A DNA stretch of 24,595 bases, from contig DBVU01000024.1 in assembly GCA_002308195.1 (NCBI GenBank), forward strand, positions 301 to 24,895, read 5' to 3'. Below are positions 15,303-24,368 of the stretch, piece by piece. The translations under genes and the position numbers were made by a program. The notes beneath the pieces were generated by a model. That model was not told the DNA's origin, made no database searches, and was given only the letters and a program-made list of their open reading frames with translations. Every line of letters starts with the position of its first letter. The stretch's first letter is position 1. This DNA comes from Bacteroidales bacterium UBA1256 (GTDB lineage Bacteria; Bacteroidota; Bacteroidia; Bacteroidales; Paludibacteraceae).

Positions 15303-17745
15303 CAACGCAGGAACCATTGTCGATGTAGTGAAACGCGTACATGATTTTGTACGCGATATCATTGTGGTGGTGGATGGTAGTACAGACGATACGCTTCGTT
15401 TGCTAGGTGAGTTGGAGTTTCCTATCACCATTGTCACGCACGAGCGCAATCGCGGTAAGGGCGCAGCACTCAAAACTGGCTTTCGCAAAGCGCTAGACAT
15501 GGGATTTGACTATGCCGTCACACTCGATGGAGATGGTCAACACTACGCGGAAGATATACCGTTGCTAATTCAAGCGTTGGATCTGCATCCTAATGCGCTC
15601 ATTGTTGGTAGCCGTCATTTCACTGACGAAAATATGCCGGGCAAAAGTAAGTTTGCCAATCGGTTCTCCAATTTCTGGTTCCGCCTGCAAACTACTGTCA
15701 ATCTGCCGGATACGCAGACCGGAATGCGCATCTATCCGCTACACAGGTTACATGGACTGTCCATCCTGACCAGTCGTTACGAAGCCGAATTGGAATTGCT
15801 GGTTTTTGCTGCTTGGCACAATGTTCCGCTCATCCCGGTACCTATTCGCGTATACTATCCGCCCAAAGAGGAACGCGTCAGCCATTTCCGTCCGGCACGT
15901 GATTTTACGCGAATTAGTATCCTCAACTGCTTCCTATGTCTAGGCGCCCTCTTCTTTGGGTATATTAATATGTGGTGGAGAACCATCTATGCCTTCTTCT
16001 GGTTTGGATCTACCATGTTGCTGGTCGTTTCGACGCTTTCGCCAATCTATTTCATGCTATTTGGCAAAGGTGCGAAAAGTCGTGCACGCTACCACCGCAT
16101 CGTACAGCGTTTTGCTCAACACTACCAGTGGGCCATCAACGGACTACGTGTACATGTTCACAATCCGCAGAATATTGAGGTTGGCGGACAACCATCCATC
16201 ATCATTTCCAACCATCAGTCGTTTATTGATGTGATGTCTATTTTGGCACTTAGTCCCAAAATTGCTGTGATGGTAAAAGATTACATTTGGAAAAATCCTA
16301 TCTATTTCGTCCTCTGCCGTTTGGCCGATTTCTTCCCCATCGATTGGGACGAGCAACGCAAACTGGAACAAGTTCGTCGTCTAACCGATGAAGGCTATTC
16401 GGTATTGGTATTCCCCGAAGGTACTCGTTCTTATACCGGTGAAATAGGTCGTTTCCATCGCGGAGCGTTCTACTATGCAGAACAACTGCACCTGCCTATT
16501 CAGCCTCTCCTAATCGAAGGTATGATAGACCATATCGGCAAACGTCAATTTATGATGCGCCCTAACGATGTCGAACTGTCCGTACTTCCTACTTTGAATG
16601 CTGATGATGCGTCCATGGGCCGTAACTACAAACGTCGCGCAAAATCAATGGAGTATTATTATAGTTCTCTCTTGCATACACACCACCAGCCCGTTGGTAT
16701 CCTTGGCGCAGGTGTAGGCGGACTCTTTACCGGCGCATTGCTGGCTAAAGAGGGCTATCCGGTTACAGTCTTGGAACAGATGCCTGTATACGGTGGCGGA
16801 CTCTATTCGTTTGAACGCGATGGCGAGACTTGGCAAACGGGACTGCACTTCCTCTCCGGAATGCAGGCTGTTTGGCAAACTCTGGAAGAATTAGGTATCT
16901 CATTGCCTGTCGAACCCACCACTCTCGACCATGTACCGGCTGACTTGATTGGAGAAAAAGAATGGGAAAAATCGGCCAAAGGTGTATATCGTATCATCGG
17001 TGGCTCGCAACAATTGGCAGACCAACTGGCTATGTATATCAGCCGCCACGGAGGACGTGTGCTAACTGGCCAATGCGTCACGAATATAACGATGGATGGC
17101 GATACCTTTGTGGTCAAAACGAAGACGAATACATTCCGTTTTGAGCAGATTATCAACAGTTTACATCCAAAACAGTTGCTCTCTTTGACTTCCCTGCCCA
17201 TCTACCGTCCTGCAACGATTAAACGCATCGAACAAACACCGGAGACCTTCGGAACATTCAAACTGTATATTCGTCTGAAACCGGAGACGCTGGCCTTTGA
17301 CAGCGTGACGCACTACCTGCCGAAGCAACGACTCCTGGTGCTGACCCCTCCGACATCCGAGAACCAGCAGTGGGCACGAACGATAGAAACAGTGATGCCG
17401 CTTGACTATGCAGAATTGGCGCCATGGCATTCGGACAGAAAAAAAGATTATGCCGCCTACGAAGCATACAAACAGCGCAAAGCGGAAGAAGTACTGGTGC
17501 ATGTGCGCAAACTCTATCCGACTATAGACCAATGTATTGCCGATATATTCAGCGCCACATCGCTCACCTTCCGTGACGATTACCGCACGCCGGAAGGCGC
17601 TATGTTCGGGCTCAGCGAACCTGTTGGTTCGGTGGCTACGCGTATTCCGGGCTTCTACATGACCGGGCAGAATATATTCCTACGCGGTATATGCGGTACT
17701 ATTATGACATCTATTCAAACTGTTCAAACCATTTTGCGCCAATGA
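15256..17745 (+). CDS. Three-domain fusion: GT2 glycosyltransferase - PlsC acyltransferase - FAD-dependent oxidoreductase
   Basis: An 829-aa protein. Residues 8-230 are a family 2 glycosyltransferase of the dolichyl-phosphate sugar synthase style (CALIPTYNNAGT, VVVDGSTDDT, metal-binding DGDGQH at 91-96). Residues about 240-270 contain a membrane segment. Residues about 280-470 are a PlsC-like acyltransferase: H320-D325 in NHQSFID (HX4D) and FPEGTR at 386-391. Residues about 478-829 are an FAD-dependent oxidoreductase of the phytoene desaturase/retinol saturase style: GAGVGG (484-489), VTVLEQ, GGGLYSF, and a C-terminal FYMTGQNIFLRGICGTIM FAD-binding segment. GT2-acyltransferase fusions occur in other aryl polyene clusters; the third domain is the striking addition. 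The start at 15256 is required to keep the first GT2 strand. It probably glycosylates and acylates the lipid-anchored pigment and oxidises or reduces it. Confidence 0.9.
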   Translation: MHNSQQHICALIPTYNNAGTIVDVVKRVHDFVRDIIVVVDGSTDDTLRLLGELEFPITIVTHERNRGKGAALKTGFRKALDMGFDYAVTLDGDGQHYAEDIPLLIQALDLHPNALIVGSRHFTDENMPGKSKFANRFSNFWFRLQTTVNLPDTQTGMRIYPLHRLHGLSILTSRYEAELELLVFAAWHNVPLIPVPIRVYYPPKEERVSHFRPARDFTRISILNCFLCLGALFFGYINMWWRTIYAFFWFGSTMLLVVSTLSPIYFMLFGKGAKSRARYHRIVQRFAQHYQWAINGLRVHVHNPQNIEVGGQPSIIISNHQSFIDVMSILALSPKIAVMVKDYIWKNPIYFVLCRLADFFPIDWDEQRKLEQVRRLTDEGYSVLVFPEGTRSYTGEIGRFHRGAFYYAEQLHLPIQPLLIEGMIDHIGKRQFMMRPNDVELSVLPTLNADDASMGRNYKRRAKSMEYYYSSLLHTHHQPVGILGAGVGGLFTGALLAKEGYPVTVLEQMPVYGGGLYSFERDGETWQTGLHFLSGMQAVWQTLEELGISLPVEPTTLDHVPADLIGEKEWEKSAKGVYRIIGGSQQLADQLAMYISRHGGRVLTGQCVTNITMDGDTFVVKTKTNTFRFEQIINSLHPKQLLSLTSLPIYRPATIKRIEQTPETFGTFKLYIRLKPETLAFDSVTHYLPKQRLLVLTPPTSENQQWARTIETVMPLDYAELAPWHSDRKKDYAAYEAYKQRKAEEVLVHVRKLYPTIDQCIADIFSATSLTFRDDYRTPEGAMFGLSEPVGSVATRIPGFYMTGQNIFLRGICGTIMTSIQTVQTILRQ

Positions 17746-18593
17746 GATTCCAGGGGTTGATATTTTTGTTGCTTCTCTGCAGTTGTTTGCAGGCAAAGAC
17801 ATTGCCCGGCACTATCAAAGCACCTAACCGCTATAAGGTGTCGCTTACGCCGTATCTGGCCGATAGCGCCAACAATACCGGCATCGGTGTGGTCGTTTGT
17901 CCCGGAGGCAGTTATAGTTGGCTGGATATGAAGGTAGAAGGCATCGGCGTGGCTGAATGGTTGCAACAAAACGGCATCAATGCGTTTGTATTGCAGTACC
18001 GCGTGGCTAATGTGAGTGCGTATATTCTCGGCTATCGTGTGCTAGGTATAGGAAATAAATATCCAAATATGCTTCGTGATGTCGAATGGGCGCTTGAGCA
18101 GGTTTACGGTATGGCCGATTCGCTTCATGTAGATACAACGCGTATTGGCGTCATGGGCTTCTCTGCCGGCGGTCACCTGACGATGCTGAGCCATACGCAC
18201 AATACCACTGTGTATAGGCCGAAATGGCTTTGCCCTGTCTATCCCGTAGTCACTTTCTCCGACCAGCGCTATGTGCACAAGCGCAGCCGTCGTGCGGCTC
18301 TGGGCGTATGGCGCCAATGGAATCACACCCTGCAAGATTCGCTCTCTATCGAGCAACATATATCTGCCGATTGCCCGCCTGTTTTTCTTATCAACTGCGT
18401 GGACGATCCGATAGTTAAATACCAGAACTCCGAACTGTTGGACTCGGCTCTCACTGCCGAAAATGTTCCCCATCGTTACGTGCAATACCTCACCGGTGGG
18501 CATGGTTTTGGTGCCTCTGAGACCAAAGGAACCGACGAGTGTCATCAATGGAAAAAAGAATTTCTACAATGGATATCGAATTTGAATCAATAG
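17742..18593 (+). CDS. Alpha/beta hydrolase, acetyl-esterase/BD-FAE-like, exported lipoprotein candidate
   Basis: A 283-aa protein starting at the ATGA overlap with the fusion gene. The N-terminus MRFQGLIFLLLLCSC has a signal sequence; L12-C13-S14-C15 is a possible lipobox, otherwise cleavage after LQA is possible. The mature part is a carbohydrate-esterase-like alpha/beta hydrolase: oxyanion region VVCPGGSYSW, nucleophile S141 in MGFSAGGH, an Asp in NCVDDPIVKYQNS, and the His in GGHGFG. Relatives deacetylate xylan-type sugars. Inside a pigment operon it may instead trim or transfer an ester of the polyene in the periplasm or at the outer membrane. Its actual substrate cannot be predicted. 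It overlaps the downstream ligase gene. Confidence 0.85.
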   Translation: MRFQGLIFLLLLCSCLQAKTLPGTIKAPNRYKVSLTPYLADSANNTGIGVVVCPGGSYSWLDMKVEGIGVAEWLQQNGINAFVLQYRVANVSAYILGYRVLGIGNKYPNMLRDVEWALEQVYGMADSLHVDTTRIGVMGFSAGGHLTMLSHTHNTTVYRPKWLCPVYPVVTFSDQRYVHKRSRRAALGVWRQWNHTLQDSLSIEQHISADCPPVFLINCVDDPIVKYQNSELLDSALTAENVPHRYVQYLTGGHGFGASETKGTDECHQWKKEFLQWISNLNQ

Positions 18594-19858
18594 AGCGCAT
18601 TCGCGACTACCAGGAAGAACTGCTCCGCAAACAGATCAGCTATTTGGCTGCTCATTCGCCCTATTACCGGCGTATGTTTGCTGACCAGCATATCGATCCT
18701 TCCTCTATCCGTACGATAGACGACCTGCAGCGACTGCCGTTCACCGAGAAGAAAGACCTGCAACTCCACAACGACGATTTTCTCTGCGTTGACCGCAGCG
18801 AGATTATCGACTATATCACTACGTCCGGCACGCTGGGCGACCCTGTACTCTTTGGTTGTACCGACCATGATCTGGAGCGACTGGCCTACAACGAGCACAA
18901 ATCATTTGCCTGTGCCGGCCTGAAGAAAGGTGATATTCTGCAGTTGATGACTACGCTCGACAAGCGATTCATGGCCGGTTTGGCCTATTGGATGGGCATC
19001 CGTCATATGGGAGCAGGTATTATCCGCGTGGGTAACGGCAATCCCGAACTGCAATGGGACACTATTCGCCGACTCCACCCGACCGCTATCATGTGCGTTC
19101 CGTCCTTCATCTTGCGCCTGATAGAGTATGCCGAGCAGAACAATATCGATTATCGTCATAGTTCGATTCGCAAGATCATAGGCATAGGCGAAGGACTGCG
19201 TGACCAACAGTTCCATCTCAATCTACTCGGTCAACGCATCCACGACAAATGGCCGGAAGTGGAACTCTACGCCACCTATTCGTCCACCGAGATGTCTGCC
19301 ACTTTCTCCGAGTGCGAGCACAGTTGCGGAGGCCATGTCCATCCGGAACTCATCATCGTGGAGATCATCGGTGACGACGACAAGCCTGTGGCCGATGGTC
19401 AACCGGGAGAGATCGTCATCACGACGCTGGGCGTAGAGGGTATGCCGCTACTGCGTTTCCGTACCGGCGATATTGCTACTAAAATAACTGAACCGTGCGC
19501 GTGCGGGCGCAATAGTTACCGACTCACGCCGCTCATCGGGCGTAAACACAACATGATTAAGCTGAAAGGTACTACTATCTACCCGCCTGCCATCAATGAT
19601 GTACTGGATAATGTCGATTTTGTGGGCAATTATGTGGTAGTGGTACGTATGTCCGAGGCCGGCACAGACGAGGTGCTGGTGCGTGTCAGCATTCGACCTT
19701 CCATCACGCCTGACGAAGCCATCAAGACGCTCAAGGACCATTTCCGCAGTCGTCTGCGTGTCACTCCTCTGATCGAGATCTTGCCGTTTGATGTCATTCA
19801 GCAAATCAATTTCCCGGCCAAGAGCCGCAAGCCAATTAAGTTTATTGACGAACGATGA
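18569..19858 (+). CDS. PaaK-like acyl-CoA/acyl-ACP ligase (activation of the aryl starter acid)
   Basis: An adenylate-forming enzyme of about 429 aa, phenylacetate-CoA-ligase family. Seen in order: YQEELLRKQISYLAAHSPYYRR N-terminal segment typical of PaaK, the ATP loop TTSGTLGDP (84-92), YATYSSTEMS (A5), FRTGDIA (A7), a CACG pair with an upstream Cys that may bind zinc, and the C-terminal lid ending SRKPIKF. It probably adenylates 4-coumarate and passes it to a carrier protein or CoA, supplying the first unit of the polyene. Start choice: ATG 18569 gives the family-typical N-terminus; in-frame alternatives are ATG 18548 and GTG 18539, all overlapping the hydrolase gene. Its stop overlaps the exporter start (ATGA). 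Confidence 0.9.
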   Translation: MDIEFESIERIRDYQEELLRKQISYLAAHSPYYRRMFADQHIDPSSIRTIDDLQRLPFTEKKDLQLHNDDFLCVDRSEIIDYITTSGTLGDPVLFGCTDHDLERLAYNEHKSFACAGLKKGDILQLMTTLDKRFMAGLAYWMGIRHMGAGIIRVGNGNPELQWDTIRRLHPTAIMCVPSFILRLIEYAEQNNIDYRHSSIRKIIGIGEGLRDQQFHLNLLGQRIHDKWPEVELYATYSSTEMSATFSECEHSCGGHVHPELIIVEIIGDDDKPVADGQPGEIVITTLGVEGMPLLRFRTGDIATKITEPCACGRNSYRLTPLIGRKHNMIKLKGTTIYPPAINDVLDNVDFVGNYVVVVRMSEAGTDEVLVRVSIRPSITPDEAIKTLKDHFRSRLRVTPLIEILPFDVIQQINFPAKSRKPIKFIDER

Positions 19859-22050
19859 ATCAGTGGTTGCTCCATCTATATGACGTGTTGCAAACCCATC
19901 GCCGATGGCTGTGGATAGCGTTCGTTTGCGTGCTGCTGCCGCTGCTCGTTCTAGCGCTAACGCTGCGCTACAACGAGGATATCATGGATTTTCTCCCTAT
20001 TGCGGACGAAGACCGTGAGTCGATGGTTATCTACCAGCAGCAACAGTCGGCCAACCGATTGGTGCTCATCATCGAAGGCGACGACCCGGATCTGATATGT
20101 GATGCGATAGATAGTTGCGCAGATATAATCCCGGGATTGATTACCGAGGTCGATATCGACACTTATCTCGCGCGTCTACGTTACGTACATAGTCAGATGC
20201 CTTATTTCCTGACGGAAACCGACTACGCACGGCTCGATTCTCTGTTCTCGCCGGAAGCCATGCACGCAGCCTTGGATCGCGACAGACGCATCTTGTCTGC
20301 ACCAGGTACAGGTTTCCTTAGCCAAGCTATCCAGACCGACCCGTTGGGCCTGTTGCCGCTCTCTGTCGGCGCACGAGGCCAGTTCTCCGGAGCCGAAGCA
20401 CAAACGGCCTTTACCAGCTATGACGGATATATGATGACGGCTGATCAGCAGATGGGATTCTGTTTCTACGACACTCCCTACGGAGGCACCGAGACGCAGC
20501 AGAACGCCCGCCTCATCGATAGTCTGCAATCAGCCATCGACCATCTACAACCGCAATTCTCTTCGCTGCAGATGCGCTGGTTAGGCGCACCTGTGGTAGC
20601 AGTGGGCAACGCACGCCGCATCAAGATAGATACCGCTATGTGTATCGGCTTGTCGCTGGTGCTGATCATCGCTCTGTTGCTCTATGCTTTCCCGCGCAAG
20701 CGAGACATACTGCTCATTCTGCTTTCCATCTCGTTTGGCTGGCTCTTCGGTATGGCCGTCTTACGGCTCTATACGCCTACTATCAGCGCTATCGTGCTGG
20801 GTATCGGTTCTGTCTTAATTGGCATCGCGGTCAACTATCCATTGCATCTGCTCGTTCATCAGCGTTATACCACGTCGGTGCGCCAGACGCTCAGCGAAGT
20901 GCTCACACCGCTCGTGGTGGGCAATATCACCACTGTCGGAGCTTTTCTCACGCTCATTCCGCTCCACGCAGAAGCGCTACGTGACCTGGGTATTTTCGCC
21001 GCCTCTATGCTGGTAGGCACTATCCTATTCTGCGTACTGGTACTGCCACATCTGATGTCGGCCCGACCTACACCACTGCGAGAAATACACATACCCGCCG
21101 TCCAGACCAAACACTCTACATTCCATATTACTGCCATCGTGATGCTATTGCTGACCGTAGCGGCAGGCGCCTATCTGATGCTTTGCCCGCAAGAGCGCTT
21201 TGATAGCAACCTGAGTCATATCAACTACATGACGCCGCAACAGCGTGCCGATTTTGCCTATTTTGACTCCATTTCTAATCCTTCGTCTGCTGTGGGTCGT
21301 CCGACTTATTTAGCTCCTACTGCTCGTGAGGAACTGGAACATCGCGCGGAACTATGGCAAAACTACTGGCAGACTCATTCGGCTGACAGTGTCGCTATGC
21401 ATTTGCGTCACGAAGCGGAACAAGCAGGTTTCCGGCCCGATGTATTCGAACCCTTCTGCACTATGCTGACCAGTTGGCAACCCATGGCCGACATCAACAC
21501 TGAGACACTCGGCGAACTGTGGCCGGGACGCTTCGACAGCGCTACGCTCAATGCCCATTTAACAAAACAATTAAGCGACCATTTCGATTATATCGGCCTA
21601 TGCTGCAGCCTGATCGTGTTCCTTTTCCTTTGGCTCAGTTTCCGCAACTTGTGGCTGGCGCTCATCGCTTTTGTGCCTATGGCGCTCAGTTGGGTATGGA
21701 TACTCGCTATCATGCAACTGCTTGGTTTGCAGTTCAATATCGTCAACATCATCTTGGCTACATTCATTTTCGGTCAGGGTGACGACTATACTATCTTCGT
21801 GGTAGAAGGTTTGCTATATGAACATCGTTCGGGACGTCCTATGCTGCCGCAGTACCGCCAGTCCATTTTCCTCTCCGCCTTGATTATGTTGGTGGGCATT
21901 GGTATTCTGGTCCTGGCTGTTCATCCGGCAATGCATATGTTGGGAGCCGTTACGCTCATCGGCATGTGTACCGTAGTACTTATGGCGCTGACTATACCTA
22001 ATCTGCTCTTCCATTGGCTAGTACGCTGGTGCCCACGGTGGATCCAATAA
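19855..22050 (+). CDS. MMPL/RND-family exporter (aryl polyene/xanthomonadin exporter type)
   Basis: A 731-aa inner-membrane protein with the duplicated RND layout. There is one N-terminal helix (about 19-37), a large periplasmic loop (about 40-255) and a bundle of helices at about 260-400. A second half then follows with one helix (about 424-442), a periplasmic loop and a bundle to the C-terminus. Helix motifs include GIGSVLIGIAVNYPLHLLVH in the first half and IFGQGDDYTIFVVEGL (about 638-653) in the second half, where the charged DD may serve proton relay. Exporters of this MMPL type accompany nearly all aryl polyene clusters and are assumed to move the lipidic pigment out of the inner membrane to the LolA-like carrier. 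It overlaps the ligase gene by 4 nt. Confidence 0.9.
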   Translation: MNQWLLHLYDVLQTHRRWLWIAFVCVLLPLLVLALTLRYNEDIMDFLPIADEDRESMVIYQQQQSANRLVLIIEGDDPDLICDAIDSCADIIPGLITEVDIDTYLARLRYVHSQMPYFLTETDYARLDSLFSPEAMHAALDRDRRILSAPGTGFLSQAIQTDPLGLLPLSVGARGQFSGAEAQTAFTSYDGYMMTADQQMGFCFYDTPYGGTETQQNARLIDSLQSAIDHLQPQFSSLQMRWLGAPVVAVGNARRIKIDTAMCIGLSLVLIIALLLYAFPRKRDILLILLSISFGWLFGMAVLRLYTPTISAIVLGIGSVLIGIAVNYPLHLLVHQRYTTSVRQTLSEVLTPLVVGNITTVGAFLTLIPLHAEALRDLGIFAASMLVGTILFCVLVLPHLMSARPTPLREIHIPAVQTKHSTFHITAIVMLLLTVAAGAYLMLCPQERFDSNLSHINYMTPQQRADFAYFDSISNPSSAVGRPTYLAPTAREELEHRAELWQNYWQTHSADSVAMHLRHEAEQAGFRPDVFEPFCTMLTSWQPMADINTETLGELWPGRFDSATLNAHLTKQLSDHFDYIGLCCSLIVFLFLWLSFRNLWLALIAFVPMALSWVWILAIMQLLGLQFNIVNIILATFIFGQGDDYTIFVVEGLLYEHRSGRPMLPQYRQSIFLSALIMLVGIGILVLAVHPAMHMLGAVTLIGMCTVVLMALTIPNLLFHWLVRWCPRWIQ

Positions 22051-22065
22051 GAAAGGGACGCGCGT

Positions 22066-22131
22066 ATGATATGGATACTGATATTTACCTTAATCATTGC
22101 CTATGCCAGAAAGAATACAAGACAAAAATAG
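22066..22131 (+). CDS. Possible 21-aa single-pass membrane peptide
   Basis: An ATG at 22066, 15 nt after the exporter stop, opens a 21-codon frame giving MIWILIFTLIIAYARKNTRQ plus K. It is a clean hydrophobic helix followed by a strongly basic tail, the usual shape of small inner-membrane peptides. A purine-rich stretch (AAGAAAGGGA, 22049-22058) lies upstream. It overlaps the start of the acyltransferase gene in another frame by 29 nt, so it could also be a leader that couples translation of that gene, or chance. No homology is known to me. Confidence 0.35.
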   Translation: MIWILIFTLIIAYARKNTRQK

Positions 22132-23125
22132 GCTATATGCATTTCTTCGGCCGTACGTAGACTGGATGTTCCGTCATTCGTACCGCCACATGCGTTATAT
22201 CGGTAAGGAGAATATCCCTACCGATGGAGCCGTTATCTTTGCGCCGAACCATACCAACGCGCTATGCGATGCCATGGCTATTCTGGGTATCGACCGCTCG
22301 CGCAAGGTGTTCGTGGCTCGCGCCGATATTTTCCGCAAACCTCGTCAGGCCAAACTGTTGACTTGGCTCAAGATCATGCCTATCCGCCGCATGCGCGATG
22401 GCGTCGATGAAGTGCGGCACAACGATGAAACCATGGACCGAGCTGTAGAGACACTACATGATGGTGTTCCGTTCTGTATCCTGCCCGAAGGTACTCATCG
22501 ACCAATGCATTCGCTTCTTCCGCTGAACAAAGGCATTTTCCGTATTGCCTTGCGAGCTAACGATGAATTTGGTGCAGAGAAACCCATCTACATCCAACCG
22601 GTTGGATTGGAATATGGCGATTATTACCATCTTTGGAATGATCTGACGGTCAACATCGGCAAACCGCTCAATGTGACACAGTTTGTGCGTGAGCATAGCG
22701 ACCTGGAGCGGCCGCAACTGATTATGGCCTTGCGCGAAGAACTGACTCTGCGCATGCGTGAACAGATTTTATGGGTACCAGATGACGAACATTATGAGGA
22801 GAATTTTGCCAAACTGCAAGCTAATCCGCCTGCGCCATTCAATCATTTCCCTCGCCATCGCATGCCGCACTGGCTCCTCTTTATTATCCTAATACTCTTG
22901 TCGCCGCTGTTCCTCATCAGTCTGGCGCTCACTGTTCCGCTCTGGGTGGCCTGGTTGCTCATCCGATGGAAAGTCAAGGACCCGGCCTTCCACAATTCTG
23001 TACAATATGTATGGCAGGTGATTTGTATTCCACTCACGCTATTCATCACACTGCCATTCTGGATGTTCCTGCAGGAATATATGTATCAAGTACGCATCCT
23101 AAGACAATCTAGATCGAAAAAATAA
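22103..23125 (+). CDS. PlsC-like 1-acyl-glycerol-3-phosphate acyltransferase, Bacteroidota type
   Basis: A 340-aa membrane acyltransferase. The catalytic motif is APNHTNALCDAM, with H50 and D56 (an HX5D spacing, as I recall from the Bacteroidota NHxNALMD family, not the usual HX4D). LPEGTHRP corresponds to the glycerophosphate-binding EGTR block. Two hydrophobic segments near the C-terminus (about 254-280 and 300-320) anchor it. It would acylate lysophosphatidate or another lipid acceptor at the inner membrane. The ATG at 22103 was chosen over the upstream in-frame TTG (22097). It lies 52 nt after the exporter gene on the same strand, so it may be the last lipid-assembly gene of the operon or an independent phospholipid gene. 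Confidence 0.88.
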   Translation: MPERIQDKNRLYAFLRPYVDWMFRHSYRHMRYIGKENIPTDGAVIFAPNHTNALCDAMAILGIDRSRKVFVARADIFRKPRQAKLLTWLKIMPIRRMRDGVDEVRHNDETMDRAVETLHDGVPFCILPEGTHRPMHSLLPLNKGIFRIALRANDEFGAEKPIYIQPVGLEYGDYYHLWNDLTVNIGKPLNVTQFVREHSDLERPQLIMALREELTLRMREQILWVPDDEHYEENFAKLQANPPAPFNHFPRHRMPHWLLFIILILLSPLFLISLALTVPLWVAWLLIRWKVKDPAFHNSVQYVWQVICIPLTLFITLPFWMFLQEYMYQVRILRQSRSKK

Positions 23126-23161
23126 CATAAACAATCATTTAACATCTAAAATCTAATCATT

Positions 23162-24334
23162 ATGATACGAGCGTATCTCATTATTGCATTGTATGTCCTC
23201 GTTCCGGTGCTGATTATTGAGTGTTTTAAGCGCTGGACATGGATGCAAAAAATCGGTACCGTGGTGGCGGCCTACGCAGTAGGTATTATCTTCGCACTCA
23301 CGGGCTTTGTTCATTTCGAGGCTGGAACAGAAGCCGCACTGACGTTCTCCAAACTGCAATCTACCATCATGTCCGTAGCAGTGCCATTGGCTATTCCGCT
23401 GATGTTGTTCAACTGCGATTTCCGGCTATGGACCAAGGCGTTGCCTAAAACTATCTGGTCATTGGTGGGAGGTATAATGGCGGTGCTGATTGCTATCGTC
23501 AGTGGTTATTTCATTTTCCGCACCAATGATGTTCCGGAGTTCAACAAGGTGGCAGCTATGATGACCGGTATCTATACCGGCGGCACGATGAATTTCAATG
23601 CCTTGGGCGCATCGCTCGGTGTTGACAAAACCATTATGGCTATCGTGCTGGCATTCGAGATGGTGCTGACCACGCCGTATATCTTCTTCATCATCGGTGG
23701 CGGCTACAAGGTCTTCCGCAAGATCCTGCCGTACGAAGATGTCACGCGCAAAGGACGTACCGATGAAGCGGTTGAGTCCAAGGACGTGGAGAACTACCGC
23801 GGCATGTTCGACCGCAAGAACGTTGGCGGCATGTTTGCCGGACTGGGCTTGAGTCTGCTCTTCCTGGCCATCGGTGCAGGATTAGCCCTACTGCTTACCG
23901 GCACACTGAACGAACTGGTAGTTATCCTCACTATCACCACGCTGTCTATCATCGCGTCTTTCTTCCGTTGGGTGCGCGAACTGCCTAAGACCTTCGAACT
24001 GGGTATGTTCTTCATCCTCATTTTCTCGGTCATCGTAGCTTCGCTCTTCGATATCCATAGTGTCAACGGCGGTTCGCTGATGATTGGGCTATTCGTGGCA
24101 TGGGTAATGATTGTTGCTGCTATTTCTCACCTCATCTTCTGCCGCATCGCGCACGTCAGTGGCGACCTATTCTGCGTCAGCCAGATTGCCCTACTCTGCT
24201 CACCTCCATTCGTTCCGCCTGTTGTGGGAGCAATGAAAAATAAGAAGGTGCTGATCTCCGGTATCGTGATCGGTCTGGTTGGTTATGCCGTCGGCACCTA
24301 TCTGGGTGTAGCTATCGCTATGCTCCTGCCCTAA
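23162..24334 (+). CDS. DUF819 family multi-pass membrane protein
   Basis: A 390-aa polytopic protein with about ten to twelve membrane segments. It carries the DUF819 hallmarks GIYTGGTMNFNALG (about 138-151) in the first half and CSPPFVPPVVGAMKNKK near the C-terminus, in an arrangement of two related halves similar to sodium-coupled carboxylate or bile-acid transporters. The function of the family is not established; transport is inferred. It follows the acyltransferase gene after 36 nt of AT-rich DNA without a clear promoter or terminator, so read-through from upstream is possible. There is nothing that ties it to pigment synthesis. Confidence 0.88.
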   Translation: MIRAYLIIALYVLVPVLIIECFKRWTWMQKIGTVVAAYAVGIIFALTGFVHFEAGTEAALTFSKLQSTIMSVAVPLAIPLMLFNCDFRLWTKALPKTIWSLVGGIMAVLIAIVSGYFIFRTNDVPEFNKVAAMMTGIYTGGTMNFNALGASLGVDKTIMAIVLAFEMVLTTPYIFFIIGGGYKVFRKILPYEDVTRKGRTDEAVESKDVENYRGMFDRKNVGGMFAGLGLSLLFLAIGAGLALLLTGTLNELVVILTITTLSIIASFFRWVRELPKTFELGMFFILIFSVIVASLFDIHSVNGGSLMIGLFVAWVMIVAAISHLIFCRIAHVSGDLFCVSQIALLCSPPFVPPVVGAMKNKKVLISGIVIGLVGYAVGTYLGVAIAMLLP

Positions 24335-24337
24335 TCA

Positions 24338-24360
24338 TAAATTTGAAATTTGAAATTTGA
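24338..24360. repeat. Tandem TTTGAAA repeat upstream of the last gene, with a possible -7 box
   Basis: The AT-rich spacer between the DUF819 stop and the last gene has three copies of a 7-nt unit (AATTTGA). The first copy creates TAAATTTG at 24338-24345, matching the TAnnTTTG -7 consensus, but I see no TTTG at the right distance upstream, so promoter assignment is weak. Confidence 0.4.
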
Positions 24361-24368
24361 AATATAAA

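Noticed and set aside
3560..22050. True flexirubin (dialkylresorcinol ester) cluster
   Set aside because: No DarA- or DarB-like gene was found among the proteins here; all ketosynthases are FabF-type, none FabH-type. The genes could lie outside the window, so this is absence within view only.
22051..22102. Terminator ending the pigment operon after the exporter
   Set aside because: No stem-loop followed by a T tract is visible; the operon may continue into the acyltransferase gene.
23126..23161. Promoter before the DUF819 gene
   Set aside because: The AT-rich spacer has no TAnnTTTG or suitably spaced TTTG; only short repeated ATCTAA-like words.
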